The position numbers were made by a program, and so were the translations under genes. From Haliclystus octoradiatus (Eukaryota; Cnidaria; Staurozoa; Stauromedusae; Haliclystidae), in assembly GCA_916610825.1 (NCBI GenBank), contig OU744448.1, forward strand, positions 22,237,032 through 22,301,031: a DNA stretch of 64,000 nucleotides, read 5' to 3'. The notes beneath the pieces are model-generated. The model did no database searches. It was not told the origin of the DNA and saw nothing but the letters and a program-made list of their open reading frames with translations. Within the stretch, counting starts at the first letter, position 1, and each line of letters begins with the position of its first letter. Positions 20,740-31,608 of this stretch are shown here, one piece after another.

Positions 20740-22155
20740 ATGGAGAGAATGAAATGTGATAAGTTTAGGAGAAGGCGCATATTAAGTTTTTGTGTTTACT
20801 TTCTTGCAAGTTTTATTTTTGGATTCGACTTCAGTTCCAGAAATTCCAAAGCAATATTTTATTTAAAGGAGTTGAAAGCTTCAGACATTCCAGTTTACCA
20901 AGGTGTATTAATTTCTACCAGCTTAGTTGTTGGATCAATCTCTGGTTTGTTATTTGGTTATATATCTGATCGATATGGAAATGCTAGAACATGTTTCTTA
21001 GTTGGTAACTCTATTGGCTTCATTGGAGTTTTGACCTACAGTATGCCTATTTCACCACCATTACTAATCGTTGGTCAATTATTGAATGGATGTGCCAAAG
21101 GAACTTTGGCTGTTGCTGTAGCAGAAATTGCTCGGATGTTTGACGGTGCTATCTTAACAAAAGCGCTATCGATATTGAACATTGGTCTTTCTGTTGGAAC
21201 TTTACTTGGTCCTTTGACAAATTTTGCATTGGTGAATATTGATATTCAATGGGGTTGGTTCTATATCCATCCTACAAATGCGCCTGGTTTTATCGTTTGC
21301 ATCTTTTTAATTATCCTACAAATATCTGCTGTTATCTTCTTGTACAATAGTGATGAGGTTCACAAGCACACGATCAATGAAAGTGGAGTTGACGAGAAGT
21401 CACAATTAATCAGCAATTCAGAAAAAAATGAAATAAAGGGCAAATATTCCAATGGAGAAGGCATAACAACAAATCTTGATGACGACAATCAAATCAGTGT
21501 TATCCAAAAGATAAAGTTTTTATTAAATAGCAACAACTTAGTGTTGGTGTATGTTGCTACGTTCATATGGACCTTTGTATTAATTTCCATGGAGGCATTT
21601 ATTCCTCTCGTTGCGGTTGATTGGATAGGATTTAATGGTATACAACTTAGTATTAGTTACATCGTGAGTGGTGCTGTATTTATCACAGCAAACTTTACAT
21701 GCACTTTTCTACAAGCATATATCAATGATTTCTATACAGTAGTTTTCTTGAGTATGGTTCAGCTTTTCGTCCCTGGATTATTGATGGTAATGCATCACAT
21801 TGAGAGCATTTCTGTGTCATCTGCTGCACTGTACTATATATGGCTTTCTATTGGCTCAACCACATGGATTTTAGAAGATGTTTTGTCAAGATCAGTAGCC
21901 TCTCGATTTGTTCCATTGAAAATGCAAGGTTTTGCAGAAGGCATGAGAACTGTTCCAAAATCACTTGGAATGGTGACAGCTGGCCTGTTTACAAGTATAT
22001 GGTTCAAATCAGTAAATGTAACATCGCCTATAATTATGATAGTTATCATACTATTAATCATATCTCTCACTTTGAAAAAGAAGCATTTAATTGATCCCCA
22101 AAGACTGCTGATGCCTCAAGAACGAAACATGAAATGCCAAATTTCTTTATTGTGA
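20740..22155 (+). CDS. MFS transporter, MFSD8/CLN7-like, paralog 1
   Basis: Intronless frame of 471 residues from ATG at 20740 (MERMKCDKF). The frame is open 31 codons further up, but the upstream start is only a TTG, and the start chosen matches paralog 2. By hydropathy there are about 12 membrane helices in two halves. They are joined by a hydrophilic loop (about residues 207-260) with many Asp, Glu and Lys. The major-facilitator motif A is at residues 73-84 (GYISDRYGNART). HPTNAPGF before helix 6 and EAFIPLVAVDW at the start of the second half recall MFSD8. The protein should sit in a membrane, perhaps lysosomal; the substrate cannot be read. Two close paralogs lie at 41.6 and 45.6 kb on the other strand. 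Lack of introns suggests retrocopy origin or ancestral intronlessness. Confidence 0.85.
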   Translation: MERMKCDKFRRRRILSFCVYFLASFIFGFDFSSRNSKAIFYLKELKASDIPVYQGVLISTSLVVGSISGLLFGYISDRYGNARTCFLVGNSIGFIGVLTYSMPISPPLLIVGQLLNGCAKGTLAVAVAEIARMFDGAILTKALSILNIGLSVGTLLGPLTNFALVNIDIQWGWFYIHPTNAPGFIVCIFLIILQISAVIFLYNSDEVHKHTINESGVDEKSQLISNSEKNEIKGKYSNGEGITTNLDDDNQISVIQKIKFLLNSNNLVLVYVATFIWTFVLISMEAFIPLVAVDWIGFNGIQLSISYIVSGAVFITANFTCTFLQAYINDFYTVVFLSMVQLFVPGLLMVMHHIESISVSSAALYYIWLSIGSTTWILEDVLSRSVASRFVPLKMQGFAEGMRTVPKSLGMVTAGLFTSIWFKSVNVTSPIIMIVIILLIISLTLKKKHLIDPQRLLMPQERNMKCQISLL

Positions 22156-23959
22156 CGCACATGAGTTAAAGAAGTGAAATAAGGGAATCATGGCAACATT
22201 GTGGCTTTATGAACATAAATCTTCATGAATTTTCATTCCAGCAAATGTATCTAACTACAGATCATATAAACGTAGCCTTTCAATGTCAAACATAAGCAAA
22301 ATTGTTCAGGCAAAAACAGCATGCATCTCACAATATTATAGTATAGTTTTTGTATAATCTCGTATTTGTATTGGTAAGCCTCATTTTGATGTAATTAGAT
22401 TTGATACGGTTAATATTTAGCCTTGTATGACATAATTTAGTTTGTATTTTAAAACGGTTTGTTTTGTAATTTATCAGTTCGTGTGTTGTTGGAAGGCGTT
22501 GTGAGTTCATCAGCTCTAAGGACCCAACTTTAATAGAATGTACTTGATTGCATTCCAGATATTCTGTTTGCTAATTGACTAATAGAACCTACGGATTTAC
22601 TCAACATTTTATAGTCCTCATTTTGGCTAGAACAAGTTGTCCGTCTAACCGGAGACAGTCAATGTTGTAGAAGTTTAAAGAGAAAATTTATTTTCGTCGA
22701 TTCCGAAAGAATCAGATAATGCAATTTAGTGAAGTTGCAGTTTTGGACATTGAGTAGATTCAGTTAGTGTAATCAACAGAACAATTTGGAAATTTAAGAT
22801 TGCAATAATTTTAAGACTTTAAGACAGCGGAGACGCTGCGGTAATAGGCAGGTCCACTAAAATTTAAGTATATACTTTAAACATATTCATATACGAAGAT
22901 CAAAGGATTAGTTTTATATTCCCGTTTTTTGTTTCTCAAAAATATCGACAAATCATGTGGATATCTTCAAATGGCATTGCGTCACCGTGGTTACGAAGCG
23001 GCAAGATCTGGTAGATGAAGAAGTGTGACGTAAAAACCCGGACAAAGTGCAATCTACTATTATCATGACTTGATATCCAAAACCGTTCATCCATCAATTC
23101 GTAATTTTTTATCAAAATTATTTGTAAATAGTATAATCAGAACCGCCAAAATCTTAACGAGACAAGGGTAAAGTTTTGTTTCTTTTTCGGTTTGTCTATT
23201 TTGTAGCCAAACAAAACAAATCTTTTTCATATCTTTCTCTCGCAGTTCCTGACCGCACAAACGAACAAAAATCAAGCTTTCCCCATTTGATTTCAAAAAG
23301 CCCTGGCTTTGCATCATTGACGCTGAAAACGTCTTCACCAATACATTTTTTCTCTTCAATTCTCAGCCAGGCCGATCTGTACGTGCACGACGTGTGACAT
23401 ACTGTTTTTGTCAAAGACCCTCAAAGTCTTCGTTCACTTCAAACCGAAATAGGTTCATTCGTCTTTACCGAAGTCTCACCAAAAACTGGGCAGCATTCAC
23501 TTGGAAATATATCTATATATATACTAGCAATTAGTTTAGGTCCAGATACTGGACCTTGTTTGATAAAACTTTCAGATCACTAAGGATTAAACAATTGACT
23601 AAGTTGACTATCACTGTATACGGAGAGTGAACTTTGGCGGAGAACGTGAGACACAATACGCATTGAAACGATCTACAATTAATCAAGACATCTTCATCAT
23701 TTTCTTCATCAAAGTTTAATTAATTTCACATCAATTGAGTCGAATGAACTGTAAAGAGAACGGCATATTAAAGGCATAAAATAGACCAAAGCACCTTGCA
23801 GGCTCAAAGTTGAAAGGTGAAAGCAATTTTTCAACCTACAAATAGTGGTGTGAATCAGTGCATATTTGAAGACCAAGCGCAAAGGCCTCCCGTAAATTTT
23901 ATGCATTTAACGTAGCTAAATCTACATTAAAAAACTATATTTTATGTGCTGAAAGGAAG
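22156..23959. other. Intergenic, no gene seen
   Basis: Only short frames. Three overlapping frames of 72-90 residues around 23087-23414 overlap on both strands and carry no motif. A 9-bp (TA) run near 23512 precedes a unique stretch. Confidence 0.45.
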
Positions 23960-24125
23960 CTAGAACATATTTATTATTACAAATTACAAATACTCAGTCA
24001 ATTCCGAAATCTGAAATTACCCATAAAAAGCACTTCAAATCCGATCCGATCCGAAGACCTAAAATATTAACCCAAATCTGACCCGATACGATCGGATCGC
24101 GTTCGGTTCGAATCCCCAAATCTTT
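23960..24125. repeat. Diverged copy of the 1520-1687 repeat arm
   Basis: TAGAACATATTTATTATTAC, then AATACTCAGTCAATTC, and further on the clustered CCGATCCGA/CGATCGGATC sequences, follow the order of the right arm at 1520-1687. It is more diverged than the two arms there are from each other. Confidence 0.55.
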
Positions 24126-24153
24126 ATTGGAATATATATATATATATAACATC

Positions 24154-24362
24154 TGTTGTTGAGGCTGCGTTACTTTGTTGTTGAGAAATGATAACCAGAG
24201 AATACAATGATTGTAAGGTTATATGTTTGTTCTTATTACAATGAAGATAGATACAGTACTATTCATAAACTACTATTAACTTTACTTTTATATACATGAT
24301 AACGAGGCTAAATACCAGGTGAATAGAATATAAGATTACATGAATATGTCTGACATTTCACA
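24154..24362 (-). repeat. 3' LTR of gypsy element B
   Basis: On the minus strand it begins TGTGAAATGTC and ends CAACAACA, with the TG...CA termini expected of an LTR. A TATATAAAAG box lies inside it. The purine-rich tract GAGGAGGGATCTGCTTGG directly precedes it (24363-24380). No second copy for this element is in the window; a partial relative is at 5545-5640. Confidence 0.7.
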
Positions 24363-24388
24363 CCAAGCAGATCCCTCCTCAAAATCAA

Positions 24389-26699
24389 TTAGAAGGAGTC
24401 GGAGGTATTAAAATGAGAGGAATGTTGTAATTTGATTATGTCAGACATGCATAGTAAATCTAAGGATACACTATTAACCTCATCAGGAGAATCAGCTGGA
24501 AGGTCACGTGATAAAGTATCAGCAGCAATGTTGCTTTCTCCAGGAACGTGAATAATATCAGTCACAAATTCTGAAAGAAAACTAACGTGACGCTCTTGAC
24601 GAGGAGAACGAGATGGATTGCGTTTGGATTTCCAAAGTGCCGAAATTGGTTTGTGGTCGGTAAAAATGGTTAAATGAGTGTTTTCAATAATTGGACGAAA
24701 GCGTTGAACAGCGGCATAAATAGCAAGCAATTCTCGATCGAAGGTAGAATAATTTTTTTCAGCAGAATTTAGTTTGCTGGAATAAAATGAAAGTGGAGCT
24801 GTTTAACCATTGTGTTCATGTAAAACGGCGCTGATTGCATAATTTGAGGCATCTGTCGTAATTGAATATGACGATATAGTGGGGTTTGGATAAGCTAATT
24901 TAACTGCGTTGTTTACCGCTTGTTTGAGAGCGTCAAATGCAGATTGGTGGGTTGAGTCCCAAATGTAAGCGGAAGGATTATTACTCGAGCGCGAATTTTT
25001 GCGAGAAACAGGTTGAGTAGAATTTAACAATAGCTGTAAAGGATGAATTATGTCGGCGTAATGAGGGATGGATTTACGGTAAAAACTAAACATGCCGAGA
25101 GCGCGACGAAGGGCAGAATATTCTTTGTGAGTGGGTAAATTTAGCAAGTCGGATTTATTTTTTGGTTTTGCGGCAATTCCTTCAGAAGAAGCCCGATATC
25201 CTAAAAAGTCAACATGCGGTTGAGAAATTCGCATTTGTTTAGATTTAATCTCAAGCCATAATCTGATAAACGTTGTAACACTTGTTTGAGGTGATTATCA
25301 TGTTCCTCTTGAGTATTTCCAAAAATTAAAATATCATCGATATAGGAAAAACATTTCATATCGCGTAAAACTTCGTTGATAAATCTAGTAAAAGTCGCTG
25401 CAGAATTTCGAAGACCAAATGGCATACAAACATAGGCAAATGATCCGAAAGGTGTCGTAATGGCTGTTTTATCGACATCGTCAGGATGGATAGGTATTCG
25501 ATGATATGCCTTTGCTAAATCGAGACGAGAAAAGATGTTAGATTCATACAATTCATTTTGAAAATATTGTATGTCTGGCAAAGGATAACGATCAGGTTTT
25601 TTTTTGGCGATTAACTGCCTGATAATCACCAACGGGTCGAAATGTTCCAGGTTCAGGTTTAGGTACGAGATGCAGTGGGCTTGCCCACGGTGAGTTTGAA
25701 GGCCTAATAATTCCTGCATCTAATAATTTGTGAAATTCAGCGCGTGCTACAGCCATTTTGTGAGGGTGTAGGCGACGCGGTTGACAATAAACTGGCTCAC
25801 CGGTAGTCTCTATGCGATGAGTAACGGAGTGCGGAGAAGTTTTTGTAAATTTGAAAGGAGTAAATAAAATTGTGTATTGAGATATAGTATCACGAATATT
25901 TTTTGATAATGAGGCCGGAAAAAGTAATTTCGCGGAATCAATAGCAATTGTACTAACAGGAAGAGGGACATTTTTACGCGTCTTCTGGTCAGTTAAATAT
26001 CGAGTTGAAAAATCAATTGAAAGTGAATGGTGTGTTAAATCATCAATTCCTAGTATTGGTTGGGTTACATTGGCAATTATAAACGAATGCGTAAAATTTT
26101 GCGACAAGCATGTTAATGAATGGTTGACGTAAATTCACCGGTGACTTCAATCGGCTTACCTGAGGCAGTGGAAAAGCGTATAGAACTAGATGAAATCGGA
26201 ATGCCTTACTTTTTGTAAAATGATGTAGTAATTAATGAAACGGCGGAACCAGAATCAATAAGAAATTTTGTTGGCGGGAAAAATGGAATGTTAGCATGGA
26301 CATATAAAAATTGGCCACGTTGGAGTGCTGGAGGGCCAACGTGGCTTATTAGGTTTCCTGGTTAGGTAATTGTGAAACATTAGATACTGGCATGTCTTGA
26401 CGAGAAAGTTCAACATGGTTATTTTGAATTGGAAGAGCAGGGTTAGAACGATTGAAATTATAGGATTGATTTGCTTGTGTCCAATCTGTAGGCTGTGTAC
26501 CGAGCCGATTGGGTGATGAGGGCTTAGGACCTGGCCATTGACACCAGGAATGACAGCTACGAACCAGTTGACCATAAAACAAATGAGATCTAAAAACTAC
26601 GGGTTGTTTCCCAGGGTGATAACTAGTAATGTTAACATATTGATCGTTTCTACGCTGGGTTGAGTTTGTAAAACGGTTATTCAGGAATTCCATATCCAA
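24389..26699 (-). pseudogene. gag-protease-RT-RNase H remnant of gypsy B
   Basis: Five minus-strand segments are in order. 26699-26291 is the gag end, with CHSWCQWP like gypsy A. The protease follows: IDSGSAVSL with a Ser for Thr in the catalytic triad, then IIANVTQPILGIDDL. RT spans about 25900-25200 (ASPLHLVPKPEPGTFRPVGD, FSRLDLAKAYHRIP, active-site FSYIDDILIFG). 25234-24803 is the connection and the first part of RNase H (SITTDASNYAISAVL). 24730-24389 is the rest of RNase H (LTIFTDHKPISAL, VPGESNIAADTLSR). One frame change sits at a run of nine A residues near 25605; others lie near 25215 and 24800. No integrase. Confidence 0.85.
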
Positions 26700-26771
26700 T
26701 TTGGAATTCCTTGTTCGTGGAGGAAATGAAATTCCAGTTGTTAGAGTGTGTTTTTCGCCTTTTTTTAACCG

Positions 26772-26962
26772 GATTTGGATAGAATTTTTCTACTATTCGT
26801 ACATGTTGTTGTTGAGTTTTTACAAAGTGCGATTCTTTCCTTGTCAAATTTTTTTTGGCTTCAAACATGGCATTTTGGAGATTCTCGTGTCCCCACTTTT
26901 TGAAACCAAAAAAGGAACGATTTTATTTTCCATAAGAAAGTTTGACCGTGATTTTTTGCCAA
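26772..26962 (+). repeat. Dispersed repeat R26, single copy
   Basis: This stretch (GGATTTGGATAGAATTTTTC, then GGCATTTTGGAGATTCTCGT, then CCCACTTTTTGAAACC) recurs near 57329-57520 and, inverted, near 57795-57985. It lies against the truncated end of gypsy B. A 131-residue frame over it is not a gene. Confidence 0.7.
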
Positions 26963-27440
26963 CATTGTGCGTTTTAATTGACATAAGCGAAGCAAGCATC
27001 AAAAATAAATTGGATAAATTAGATCCATTTCAAGATGAAACTCGAGTGAATGAAATTTATAACAAATTTTACTGGATTGTGAATAATAGAAATTGAAATT
27101 GAACGATTATGGAAAGTGCAACTTGATATTCTATGGGTACATTTATGACGTGACTAGGGTAATTTTTTACATTTTGTCATTATGCCCATTGATTATTAAC
27201 ATCACAGGGAATCAACCGGATATTGCAATGCTATCATTTCTACGAGTAAATCCTCTTCATGTGAAGCCTCAGTCACTCATCCGAGTGGTCCCATCCGAGG
27301 GTTGTACTTGCATTTAAATCTTAATTAAGTCTCCTATTGCATGCATACTTTACTTTTTGGATCAAAATTTAATGCACACACAGAACCACTAAGAAAAACC
27401 CATAGAATGTTGAGACTGGAAGATCTTTATTTATTACGAG
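26963..27440. other. No gene seen
   Basis: Only short frames without motifs between the dispersed repeat and the TTAA-flanked element. Confidence 0.45.
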
Positions 27441-27647
27441 TTAAAGGGGTAAAATTGACCGGCGACCGCAGCGAGCTCAAGTTGAATTTATGCTTAGCGT
27501 AATTCAACCGTCTCGCTTTGAAACTATTGTTATACGCGAGCCTAATTTGTTATAAATTCATGTCAACAATGAACATTGTGTTATAAACAATAAACATGCA
27601 CGTGATCCTAAGTGCGTAATGCCTGCCGGTCATTTTTGCTCCTTTAA
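27441..27647. mobile_element. MITE with TTAA ends, copy 1
   Basis: The left end is TTAAAGGGGTAAAATTGACC. The right end, on the minus strand, is TTAAAGGAGCAAAAATGACC. The TTAA at each end is the likely target duplication (piggyBac- or Kolobok-like), with terminal inverted repeats AGGRGYAAAAWTGACCGG. The 0.2-kb body has no coding capacity. A second copy is at 34362-34580. Confidence 0.75.
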
Positions 27648-28496
27648 GTCTTTTTTACACAAGTATTTATCAAAAACGTATTATTATCTTGAGAAATGTT
27701 TTCAAACTGAATATGAAAAATGTACATCGACAGAAAAACAAATTTTGTGTACCCTTTCTAGAACAAATTATTTACAACGTCTACCAGTACCCCTTACAAG
27801 TTTCCCTCTCCATGTAATGGCTGTTCCTATCTGAGTTTATTTTACATTAACGTTTCAAGAAAATCATTTTTTAAATTAATGAAGAAACTTATCATTGAGA
27901 GTTACAATCCCAACTGTTTGTTGGCTGGCTGATATACCTTTTAAAATTAACCACTTCAATCATCATGCCTATATTTCATATTTCATTTTCACAAACCGTC
28001 AATTTCATATTTTTCTTAGTCTTAATCAATATTTATGAATGTTACAATTTTGATTGTTATTTTTTACCCTTGTCGTTTAACTCTTCTAAACTCTCCTCTT
28101 TGGAAATAATTCCTCTTTTCTACTTCAATTTAACTCATTCGTGTATCTCATCTTATTCAAGTTTCATATCGTCTTTATTTTATTTTATTATAGTACCATT
28201 TACATTTATAACAATAATTACTAGATAACAAATGTTTACTTGATTAAAAACTTACAGTACGTCATCCAAATAAACAAGCACTTGTTCTTACGGATGACTA
28301 CTATCATGTATATATTTGCTAAATTGATATATGGTTGATTTACATACATACATGCACACATATTGCATGCATCTCTATCTCATTATGTCACTGAACTTGG
28401 ATCATTCACTGTCCATGATGTAAATTTTGTTAATCCATTTTTTTGATGACTCATCTGCATTTCTCCATGAGTCCCATCCCTGCTTGATACCCTTAT
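27648..28496. other. No gene seen
   Basis: Pyrimidine-rich AT DNA with short chance frames (for example 27965-28228, hydrophobic by composition only). Confidence 0.45.
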
Positions 28497-29395
28497 TTCG
28501 ATGTCTGGTGACGATATCCCTGATCCAGGCCCTATTCCACCCACTGTTATCTCCTGGAAATGCAACAGCCTTAGGAAAAAAGTTGATGAAATCAAAAATA
28601 TTATTAGAAAGTACGATGGCTTCACTCTCTATCGTAAAGATAGAAAAGACAGTGTCGCTGATTGTGGTCCTGCATTTTACATAAAAGAGAGCATGATGTG
28701 TTGCAGAAGACCAACCCAGCAGAATGAGAATATAGACAAATTGGTATTATATATCAACTTGTCTGAGAAACGTTTTTAACACTATTAATCATCCACCCAA
28801 CTATTCCCTCCATGAGTATTACACAGAGCTAAGAGCAACCCCCGAGGAAAGTCTTTGTCTTCGCTCGGAAGTCATCATAATGGGAGACCTGAATTGTAAT
28901 ATTTTAAAAATCAATCAAATCCCAGAGAAGATGGCACTTCAATCCTTTGTCGATTATCTTGCTTTAAAGAATATCATCACTGCCCTCACAAGACCATTGT
29001 CAGAAACACTGTTGGATTTCATCCTTGTTTAACATCCATGTATAAAAATGTCAATAATTGATTCTACTGTTGGATCCGACCGAAATATTTGCGATATTCA
29101 ACTGAGTCACAAGATGCAACACAACCCCCCCCCCCTATAATGATATCATATCGATGTACAAAAAGAAGCAATGTTGAGAGTCTCAATGCTGACATTTATA
29201 GCATTCGATGAGATCAATTGTTCACCGACCTTGATAAAAATTTATTATCTGCTAATGAGGTAAGGGAGCAATGGTCCAGCACCCTAAATACGATTTGAAC
29301 AAAGCATGCATCTCTTAAAACTAGATTGATTATAAAGGGGATAGACCACCATGGATTGGTTCGCAAATAGAGAAAAGTATTTAATTGCATGATAG
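28497..29395 (+). pseudogene. LINE ORF2 endonuclease fragment, same family as 8-12 kb
   Basis: Starts with DPGPIPPTVISWKCNSL, which matches NPGPIHNINIVSWNCNSL of the 8-12 kb LINE. It continues with GFTLYRKDRKDS and AFYIKES, then after a frameshift SEVIIMGDLNCNI and LSETLLDFILV. Stops and frame changes are frequent beyond 28780, and the copy ends before the reverse transcriptase. A C10-type run interrupts it near 29127. Confidence 0.8.
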
Positions 29396-29953
29396 TTCAT
29401 CCAATTTCAAAGAACAAAAGAAAATATTTCACTTCTACGTAAGCAAAATAATTTAAAGTTTTAATGCAAACTTGATTGATGCTCAAATCATTGTAATGCG
29501 CTTTACATTGGCCACTCGATATGCTCATTCGGTGTTTAACTGGATACCAGTAATAAAAATACGCAAACCGTGTCGGCGACCAAATCACGATTGCTTCTCG
29601 ATTTTCAAACTCCTTCTCAGCGGCGCACTTTCCAAACTTCTAATATGTTTCTGGGGTATCCAAAGGCCTTCACCTAGCAACAGGTCTATTTTTACAGCTT
29701 AAAATGCAATAAATTGTTGCTCATAAATTGCAATTAAAAAAACAATACAAACAATATTATTATCAGCTCATCGTTGGATTACTGTGTCAACGTATCCCTG
29801 ATAGCTTGCTTTATAATGAACTCTTCTTTGAAGGAGGATTTCTGTACCAGTCTGAGCAGTTTTCCACACTGCACACATACGTATTCGACCGGTAACAAAT
29901 GAAAAATTTCAAAGAATTTTGTATTGTAGTTTCAGCCGTCAAGCAGGTTTAAT
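29396..29953. other. No gene seen
   Basis: Short overlapping frames on both strands without motifs. Confidence 0.4.
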
Positions 29954-31608
29954 CATAGATTATAGAATACAGGAATTGGCAACTCTATTGTTCTCGGCCG
30001 CATGGACAGATTATGTTGAATTTGGTGCGAAAGTAAGTCACGTGATCTTCACCCGACACAAGAATTGAACAGAGCAGTCAAATCCTTGTAATCTTCGTAA
30101 CTTGGATATTATAATATCCTACATTGCTCAAATTTTTTTTATGTTTTATGTTTTGACAATGTTAAATGAAACTTACTTTAAATGTCCATGTCAATTAATT
30201 ACGTTTAAGCAAAATAGCGAGTAGATATGGCCAATTTAATTCAAGATCTTTTTGTGGTATATCTCACCAAAATTTTGCTTTGATCACTTTTGTAATTTTC
30301 AAATTAATGTTTGTAACTTTGCAAAAGAAAATATATAAGATAGAATTATTCTACAAATATATTTATAACTAACATATATATAATTCGCAATCAAGCTGAA
30401 ATGTTCACTGAATAATAATTGGCTTCTAAATGACAGGAATACGAATACAGCTAGGCCTATACGATATACAGTAGCACACAATGTACCCAACAATTTTCAC
30501 CATATAACACATAATCCGGATAGTGTATGTATCACAGCAGAGGGAATACAATGAATACACTACAAAAATTTAGCAAGCAATACATATAGTATAAACAAGA
30601 TATGGTGCAAATATCGATAATTGGTTTAGTAAATTAAAACACTGTAGAAAAATTCAGTGTCTGTGTGTTACATTCATAATTACGTCGTTACACTTAAATT
30701 TACAATGCCTGTTACATAATATCAAATTATGGGTGTTTACCTTACTTTTTTAAATTGTTCCTTAGCGATTTCTTTTTCAATTCTAGCTTTTCTATTAAGT
30801 TACAAGCAGTATAGCCCATGTTGTTCGTGTATGAAAATTATCTCATTTCATATATTAAATTATAATAATTTGTAGATAGATAAAAATAATTTCAGCAGTA
30901 TTGTTATCTTCTAAATCAAAGTGTTGTATTGCTACATCCCAGGTAGATTAAACAATAATAAAGAAACTTTCTGAATGTGTTCATCCACGCAATAAATTTC
31001 AGATAGATGTTTTTATAACTGACGACCAGATTTGTAAGGAGTAGATCAAAATTGTTGAATATATTTGACACATAATCTCCAGAAATGTCCTTCGAATTAA
31101 CTCATTCGTAGTATCAGTCTAGTAACTTTTGAGAAGAGCAGATTCATTTGGCCGTGAACATCATTATCTTCTTCTTCGTCGATGGGCGATTTCATATCAG
31201 TTGGTTTTGATTTTGTGTGAAGGGTTACACACACCCTTAAACCACCTTTAGATTTGCAAGTACTTCAGCAATATTAGCAAACTTTCTAACCTTTCATGGA
31301 TTGAGTTCACCATTTTCTTCATCGCCTTCCACGTTTAAGAAATTCTAAGTATTGAAAACCATTACTATTTATATGACTATCCATTTTGAAATAAAGAAAC
31401 GATAAAGGGATTTCTTACAAGCTAACTTGAAGATATGAACGATGATAAAGTGAGAAGAACAATCGAAATCGTTGTTGAAATGACACTTGTGAAAATTTCT
31501 CACAAAATTCTGTGTCGGATGGAGATCACGTGTTTCCAGAAAATCTCAAACGAAAACATATTTCGTGCCCAGGCCTTAGTTGCCAATTCCTGTATTCTAT
31601 AATCTATG
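29954..31608. mobile_element. DNA element with long inverted ends
   Basis: The left end CATAGATTATAGAATACAGG, continuing AATTGGCAACT, is mirrored exactly at the right end (31578-31608). Further in, CACGTGATCTTCACCCGACA near 30038 is mirrored by the complement of a segment near 31508-31535. The arms are therefore about 100 bases and imperfect. No target duplication is clear. The body has no transposase. A minus-strand stretch near 31290-31130 reads like protein (KVRKFANIAEVLANL, then PTDMKSPIDEEEDNDVHG) but has stops and no recognisable family. Confidence 0.65.

Larger units (their letters stand above)
24154..26699 (-). mobile_element. Ty3/gypsy element B, 5'-truncated and lacking integrase
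   Basis: Read on the minus strand, this holds the end of gag, protease, reverse transcriptase and RNase H, then a purine-rich tract and a 3' LTR. The 5' LTR and most of gag are missing at the 26700 junction. RNase H runs straight into the purine tract, so the integrase has been deleted. It is the same family as gypsy A at 7-13 kb, judged by the protease and gag/pol boundary. Confidence 0.85.

Noticed and set aside
21834-22070. Antisense frame conserved in all three MFS genes (also 41675-41911 and 45627-45854)
   Set aside because: Conservation follows from the codons of the sense strand; no independent evidence of a gene.
23087-23414. Overlapping frames on both strands
   Set aside because: Three mutually overlapping frames without motifs; random open stretches.
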